64,000 nucleotides of DNA from the NCBI RefSeq assembly GCF_002157835.1, contig NZ_CP020809.1, positions 4,154,001 to 4,218,000 on the forward strand, written 5' to 3'. Positions 59,727 to 64,000 of this stretch are shown here, one piece after another. How positions within the stretch are numbered: the first letter of the stretch is position 1; the number at the start of each line of letters is the position of its first letter. Position numbers and translations under genes: made by a program. Source of the stretch: Mycobacterium dioxanotrophicus. GTDB lineage: Bacteria; Actinomycetota; Actinomycetes; Mycobacteriales; Mycobacteriaceae. The notes under the pieces are model-generated. The model ran no database searches and was not told the DNA's origin. It saw only the letters and a list, made by a program, of their open reading frames with translations.

Positions 59727-60956
59727 ATGACGGCACAACCCTGGTCCCTGCCGCCCGAGCTGAGCGCAGGGATGCTCGAAACCGGTTCTACAGGGGCGAC
59801 GTGGGCAGCCGCGTCGGCCGCGTGGATGGGTCTGGCGTCGACCACCTTGGCAACACTGGGCATCGTTGGCGAACAAATGATGGCCTCACTGTCGTCCATC
59901 TCGGGGATGCGTTCGGCCATCCAATCAGCAGCAACGCCACCCTTCATGACCTGGCTGGCTTCCATGGCTGCGATCGCGTTCAAACAGGCGGCGATCAATG
60001 CTGTAGTTGCCGAAAGTTATGGAATGTCGCGGACATCGATGATCCCGTCCGAGCAGTCAATCAACAATCGCGTGCGGGAGCTGGCAGCCGAGTCGACCAA
60101 CTTCTTCGGGCAGAACACACCGCTGATCGGCGAGCTCAATGGCGAGTACGCCGCATACACCGCCCAGAACACCATGATTGGAACCACTTACGGCGAGGTG
60201 ATCACGGCGGCGACGCTACCGGTGCCGATCCCGCCTCCGCCGCCGCTGAGCAACGCAGCGTCCGCTGTCGCCGACGGTGCTCAGGCGGTGCAAGGGGCTA
60301 CCAATATGGTGAGCAGCGCCGGACAGGGAGCTTCACAAGCGGCCACGCAGGCCACTTCGGCGGTTACCGATACGGGCGCGAGCACGGCCGGCACCTCCTC
60401 GGACATGACCTCGATGCTGGGACAGTTCGGTTCGGTGCTGTCGAGCCCGATGCAGATGGCCTCCAGCTTGCCGCAGTCGTTTCAGCAGCTGCTGTCGGCA
60501 CCGATGCAGATGTTCGGGTCGTTGTCCGGTATGGGTGATCTGCTCAACGGCGGATCGACCGGAAGTTCCTTCGCGCCTGCGACGTTGGCCGGCGGCGGAG
60601 GTCTTCCACTGGGCAGTAACGGGATCAACTCTGCCTCGATGGGTGCCGGCGGGGGCGGCGGAGTCCCCGGAATGGGGGGCATGGGATCGCCGTTGATGGC
60701 CAAGCCTACTGGCTCCAGTGACAGTGTCAGTGCGCGGAATACAGTGCTGTCCGGCGTGTCAAATGTCGCCCAGGAGAAAGTGATCGGCAGCGCCCCGGTG
60801 GGAACCCCGGGTTCGGGGATGGCACCAGGAGCCGGCGCCGCTGGTGCTGGCGCACGTGACCGCAGCCGCTCCGATTCGGTCGTTCTGTCGTACGCCGGCA
60901 GCGGGGACATCCCACGCCGGGCCGCCGAGGGTAATGAGCGCGAGCAGTTCGCTTGA
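59727..60956 (+). CDS. PPE-family protein
   Basis: 409 aa, ATG start. N-terminus PWSLPPELSAGMLETGSTGATWAAASAAWMGLAST has the Pro-Pro-Glu signature and the following helices of the ~180-residue PPE domain (SWxxLS-like AAWMGLA near 32). C-terminus is Gly/Ser/Met-rich (GGGGLPLGSNGINSASMG, GGMGSPLMAK). PPE proteins are secreted as PE-PPE heterodimers by ESX systems with an EspG chaperone and are nearly confined to slow-growing and related mycobacteria. Good genus evidence. Confidence 0.82.
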   Translation: MTAQPWSLPPELSAGMLETGSTGATWAAASAAWMGLASTTLATLGIVGEQMMASLSSISGMRSAIQSAATPPFMTWLASMAAIAFKQAAINAVVAESYGMSRTSMIPSEQSINNRVRELAAESTNFFGQNTPLIGELNGEYAAYTAQNTMIGTTYGEVITAATLPVPIPPPPPLSNAASAVADGAQAVQGATNMVSSAGQGASQAATQATSAVTDTGASTAGTSSDMTSMLGQFGSVLSSPMQMASSLPQSFQQLLSAPMQMFGSLSGMGDLLNGGSTGSSFAPATLAGGGGLPLGSNGINSASMGAGGGGGVPGMGGMGSPLMAKPTGSSDSVSARNTVLSGVSNVAQEKVIGSAPVGTPGSGMAPGAGAAGAGARDRSRSDSVVLSYAGSGDIPRRAAEGNEREQFA

Positions 60957-60964
60957 GCGGCACT

Positions 60965-61442
60965 TCAAGCCACGTTTCCCACTGCATCGCCGCCGAGGAC
61001 GGCCAGTGCCGCCGGCTCCGCTGGCTCAGGGTCACAGACCGCATACAGCGTGGTGTGATGCTTGGTGACATCTGAGCCAATCACCGCTAGCCGGGTTCCA
61101 GCCGGGAGCATCACCGCGTAGCCGCGGCGGGTGCGCACCGCGACACCGCGACGTACGCGTGCCTTCAGGGCAAGCCGGTGGCCTTCCCCGGGCACGACAT
61201 CCTGGTCGATGCGTCCCAGCGTCGGTGCCGTCAATGTTGCGCCACCGGCGCTGCGCAACTCAGCGGCGAGAGCGCTCACGTCCTGCCATGCAGGGGTCGC
61301 GAAGTTGATGGTGACTTCGACTTCAGTACCGAAATCGAAAGGCTCTGCAGCAGCGAGCAGCGTTATCTCGTCACGGTGCACGTTCGGTGATGGCGCTAAA
61401 GAAGACTGCCCAGAGATGCTAAGCGAAATTGCCCAGTTGGCT
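60965..61442 (-). pseudogene. Truncated ESX-locus gene, 5' end removed by IS21-type element
   Basis: The frame enters from the right across the IS edge and codes for about 155 residues: SISGQSSLAPSPNVHRDEITLLAAAEPFDFGTEVEVTINFATP, then VRTRRGYAVMLPAGTRLAVIGSD. No start codon fits a normal N-terminus, and the first codons belong to the IS end (NLLTLAT). The C-terminal beta pattern with LPAGTRLAVIG is found in some ADP-ribosyltransferase-like domains, but this is only suggestive. Its missing part should lie beyond the right edge of the IS. Confidence 0.55.
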
Positions 61443-61455
61443 TGAGTGGCTAAGG

Positions 61456-61755
61456 TTAGCAGGTTCGTCGTTGCAGGGGAACGATTGTGCCGTCGCCGGG
61501 GGTGCTGGGGCGGGCAGCTTCTGGAGTGGTCAGCAAAGCGACGATGGTGATGGGTTCGCCGCAATGCGGGCAGGAACGGGTGGCGGCCGGCTGTGGGGCG
61601 GGTGGCCGGGCCTCGGTGACGGTGGCGGCGGTGTCGCTGTGTTTGCGTTGCTCCCAGGCGTGTTTGCGGCAGCGGTCTGAGCAGTAGATCTTGGTCGGTG
61701 TGGTGGCGGTGAATTCGGTCCAGCAGGCTTGGCAGGAACGGGTCTCAGCTGACAT
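61456..61755 (-). CDS. Small zinc-ribbon protein carried by the IS
   Basis: 99 aa from MSAETRSCQACWTEF. Two CxxC pairs, CQACW and CSDRC, then CPHCGEP, make two likely zinc ribbons (the first is of the kind seen in small transposon-associated proteins). The ATG overlaps the istB stop by 11 bp. A third ORF of this kind is known in some mycobacterial IS21 relatives; role unknown. Confidence 0.6.
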   Translation of the reverse strand: MSAETRSCQACWTEFTATTPTKIYCSDRCRKHAWEQRKHSDTAATVTEARPPAPQPAATRSCPHCGEPITIVALLTTPEAARPSTPGDGTIVPLQRRTC

Positions 61756-62554
61756 GGGCGGCGACCGCCTTACGCATCGTTTCGGCGGTGGCTTGGTGGT
61801 TGCGCAGCCGGTAGCTGGGTCCGTCGATACCGACCACGGTGGCGCGGTGCAGTAGCCTGTCCAACATGGCGGCTGCGACGGTGGCGTCTCCGAAAGCGGT
61901 TGCCCAGTCAGCGATCCCAACATTGGTTGTCAGAATCGTACTCGACTTCAGATACCGTTGGTTGATCACCTGGAACAACGCGGATGCCCCATCGCCGGGC
62001 AGCGGAAGGTAGCCAAGTTCGTCAATCACCAACAGTTTCGGTCCGGCGAAGAACCGCATGCAGGTGTGCCAGCGGCCTTCCAGGGCGGCTTTGTGGCAGC
62101 GGGCCGCCAGGTCGGCGGCGGTGGTGAAATACACCCGGTGGCCGGCCTCGACCGCGCCGCGGGCCAACGCGACGGCCAGCATGGTCTTGCCGACCCCGGG
62201 TGGGCCGACGAACAGCACGTTGGCCGCGTCGTCGAGGAAGCGCAGACTGGCCAGGTCGTTGATCAGTTTGGCGTCGACCCCGGGCTGGGCGGCGAAATCG
62301 AAATCGGCCATGGTCCAGGGTTCGGGCAGACAGGCGAACCGCAACCGTGAGGTCAGCCGGCGGGCTTCGGTGGCGTTGACCTCGATCTCCAACAGCCGCT
62401 CCAAAGCGGCGGTCAGGGACAGGTTTTCGGCGCGGGCGGCATCGAGGATGCGGGGTAGCGCTTCGGCTGCGTCGCCGAGTTTCAGATAGGACAGATGTGC
62501 CCGGAGTTGTTGGTATCGGCGGGCTTCGCTCATCTGTGGGACGGTTTTGCTCAA
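61745..62554 (-). CDS. istB: IstB-type transposition helper ATPase
   Basis: 269 aa, TTG start after AGGAG. AAA+/DnaA-like ATPase: Walker A GPPGVGKT near 117, Walker B LLVIDELGYL near 175, sensor ILTTN near 207, arginine finger region near the C-terminus. IstB selects the target and activates the IstA transposase in IS21 elements. Full length, undamaged. Confidence 0.88.
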   Translation of the reverse strand: MSKTVPQMSEARRYQQLRAHLSYLKLGDAAEALPRILDAARAENLSLTAALERLLEIEVNATEARRLTSRLRFACLPEPWTMADFDFAAQPGVDAKLINDLASLRFLDDAANVLFVGPPGVGKTMLAVALARGAVEAGHRVYFTTAADLAARCHKAALEGRWHTCMRFFAGPKLLVIDELGYLPLPGDGASALFQVINQRYLKSSTILTTNVGIADWATAFGDATVAAAMLDRLLHRATVVGIDGPSYRLRNHQATAETMRKAVAAHVS

Positions 62555-62559
62555 GGGGG

Positions 62560-63922
62560 TTACTCCTGGTTCTGTTCGGTTGGATGGTGTTGGGGAACAA
62601 CGGATAGCCGTGCTGCGGTCGCCGCATAGACGGCCAGATCGATCACTACCTTCTGGGCGGGATCGTTCGCCGGGGCACCACGCAGCCGCGCGGCCTCGGC
62701 AACGGCGGCCACCGAGGGCGGTCGCCGGGTCTTATGAGTGCAAGGCCTGGCCGTCGAGAACCCGATAGCACTGCCTGTTCGAGCGCGACGACGTGACCGG
62801 CATCGCGCACCACCGCGCCGCTGCCGTCGACCGCGCGGCGGTGCGCGGCAACAACGGCTCCCGATGCCGTGGTCAATTGCACGGTGTCAGAGCCCAGGCG
62901 GTGGGTGACGGTCACCGTGGCCCCGGCCAGCCCCGGCGGCACCGAGTACTGATTGCCCCGCCAGGACACCAACGCTTGTGGAGTGACGATGCGGTGTTCG
63001 GTCAACTCGGCCGGATACGAACCCGTCGGCAGTGACCGTAGTGGTTCGGCATCGGCCAGGGCGCCGACGGTGGTGGCCTGCCCGTCGCGGCGCCGGCGGC
63101 GCCCGTCGAGCTTCACGCACAGCCGGTCCAGCGACGCCTGGGCTTGCTCGATCGTGGTGTCGTCGGTGACGGTGCGCCACCAGCGTTGGGCGGCAGCGTG
63201 ATTGGACTTCTCCACCACACCCTTGCGGTTGCCCCGTCGTGGCGGGCACACATCGACGGCGACAGCGTAGTGTTTGGCCACCCCGGCGAACGCCGCGGTG
63301 ATCCGGCCCGATTCGGGATGACATACCGTGGCCATCCGGTCGAACCGCCACCGCTGGGTGACCCCACCCAACCGGATGCTGACCGCCTCGATCGCTTCCA
63401 CGACGTGCGCGAAGTCCTCGGCCGGGGCCAGCGCCCCGCGCCAGCGGCTCGAATGGGCCAACGCCCCGACCAGCAGGTGGGCATGCCGGTCAGCCGCCCA
63501 CGATGCTGGTGGATCGGGCAGCTCGACCCAGTCCCACTGAGTCTCGACCCCGGCGGATGATCGATGACCGCGACGTCGCGGCCCTTGACCGACTGACACG
63601 GCTCGCAATGCGGTCGCAGCCCCAGGTTTCGGATTGCCAGGGTCAGCGACGGATACGAGCCGGTAAAACCTAGCTCGACGAGTTCGTCGAACAGGGTTGA
63701 GGCCCACAGGTGCGGATCGTCAGCCAGGCGGATCCGGCAGTACTCGACGAACGGATCGATCACCAGCGGTTCAGAGCGTTGGCGTTGCCCGGGTACTCGT
63801 TCCCCAGCCAGATAGGCCCGAACGGTTCGGCGATTGATCCCGAGATGGCGAGCGATCGCCGATATCGACCAACCCTGCTCCCGAAGCGCATGCGCTTCCA
63901 CATCACCCTCCAGCGACAGCAA
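62560..63922 (-). pseudogene. istA: IS21-family transposase IstA, frameshifted
   Basis: N-terminus EAHALREQGWSISAIARHLGINRRTVRAYL is the IS21 HTH; the DDE core lies around TQWDWVELPDPP and VGALAHS. Two frame changes break it: near 63550 (after VIDHPPG, the sequence resumes in another frame at VETQWDW) and near 62750 (AVLSG, resuming at STARPCTHKTRRPPS). Read through both, the protein ends in EQNQE and TAA 8 bp before istB, as expected. Either the element is dead or the two single-base differences are sequencing errors. Confidence 0.75.
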
Positions 63923-64000
63923 ACGACGGCCCTCCCATTCATCAGCGGAAACACAACTCCGCTGACGATGAGCAGAACCCCGACAAGCAGTCCGACGACA

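Larger units (their letters stand above)
61443..64000 (-). mobile_element. IS21-family insertion sequence (extends beyond the window)
   Basis: Contains istB, a frameshifted istA and a small zinc-ribbon passenger gene, all on the minus strand. The likely left end is TGAGTGGCTAAGG at 61443, placed where the interrupted gene's frame changes character. The right end is not in the window, so repeats and target duplication cannot be checked. Confidence 0.72.

Noticed and set aside
1..64000. tRNA, rRNA or CRISPR features
   Set aside because: No cloverleaf, rRNA signature or regularly spaced direct-repeat array was recognised on reading both strands.

Overview
High-GC actinobacterial DNA that reads as part of a large mycobacterial plasmid, or an integrated plasmid-like element. 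Pointers to Mycobacterium: a PE-like/PPE pair, ESX (type VII secretion) substrates and WXG100-size proteins, an LpqH-type 19 kDa lipoprotein, many GTG starts, and IS1380- and IS21-type insertion sequences. No rRNA, tRNA, CRISPR array or core housekeeping cluster was seen. The content is plasmid and phage-like: conjugation-control genes, restriction, toxin-antitoxin pairs, its own type II topoisomerase, and many very short genes in tight operons. All family calls were made by reading motifs and have not been checked by any search.

Layout. 1-5.5 kb: end of a type III-like methylase gene plus its Res helicase-nuclease, an excisionase-type antitoxin with a PIN toxin, and a membrane protein. 5.6-13.6 kb, all on the minus strand: a type VII-secreted polymorphic toxin with a C-terminal GH-E nuclease domain and its small ESX-like partner, followed downstream by a chain of candidate immunity genes (ankyrin, DUF2185/Imm33, GAD-like/DUF1851, and two tandem paralogues among them) and a pentapeptide-repeat protein. 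14-16.6 kb: very small plasmid genes. 16.7-18 kb: a WGR-domain poly(ADP-ribose) polymerase. 18-19.2 kb: a gene-poor stretch with clustered TGACGCA repeats, a 24-bp palindrome and a 12-bp-periodic array, then a DUF2637/SpdB-like membrane protein. 20.5-24.7 kb: a two-subunit type IIA topoisomerase. 26.2-27.6 kb: a GntR regulator divergent from a Nudix hydrolase, the KorSA/Pif arrangement of actinomycete conjugative elements. 29-33 kb: small genes, an LpqH lipoprotein and a sliding-clamp-like protein. 33.5-42.6 kb, minus strand: a phage-like operon rIIA-like, rIIB-like, small ORF, sigma factor (split by an IS1380-type element), DEAH helicase. 43-48 kb: small genes, then a protein with about seven helix-turn-helix units beside a long imperfect inverted repeat enclosing an AT-rich core, the best replication-origin candidate here. 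48.5-61 kb: a lipoprotein serine protease, a HigBA-type pair, and an ESX accessory/substrate cluster with an NlpC/P60 hydrolase, an EspK-like protein, a PE-like protein and a PPE protein. 61.4 kb to the end: an IS21-type element with a frameshifted istA.

Two shared cis signals link the regions. A 17-bp palindrome (ATCTCTATTTTAGAGAT and variants) occurs six times: in front of the PARP gene, the clamp-like gene, the rII-sigma-helicase operon and two operons of small genes, and inside the origin candidate. This suggests one element-specific regulon covering DNA metabolism and host-interaction genes. A second motif, (A/G)GGAC(G/A)TGACA, occurs at least eleven times, all between genes. The IS1380 insertion has probably removed the element's own sigma factor, which is translationally coupled to the helicase gene.
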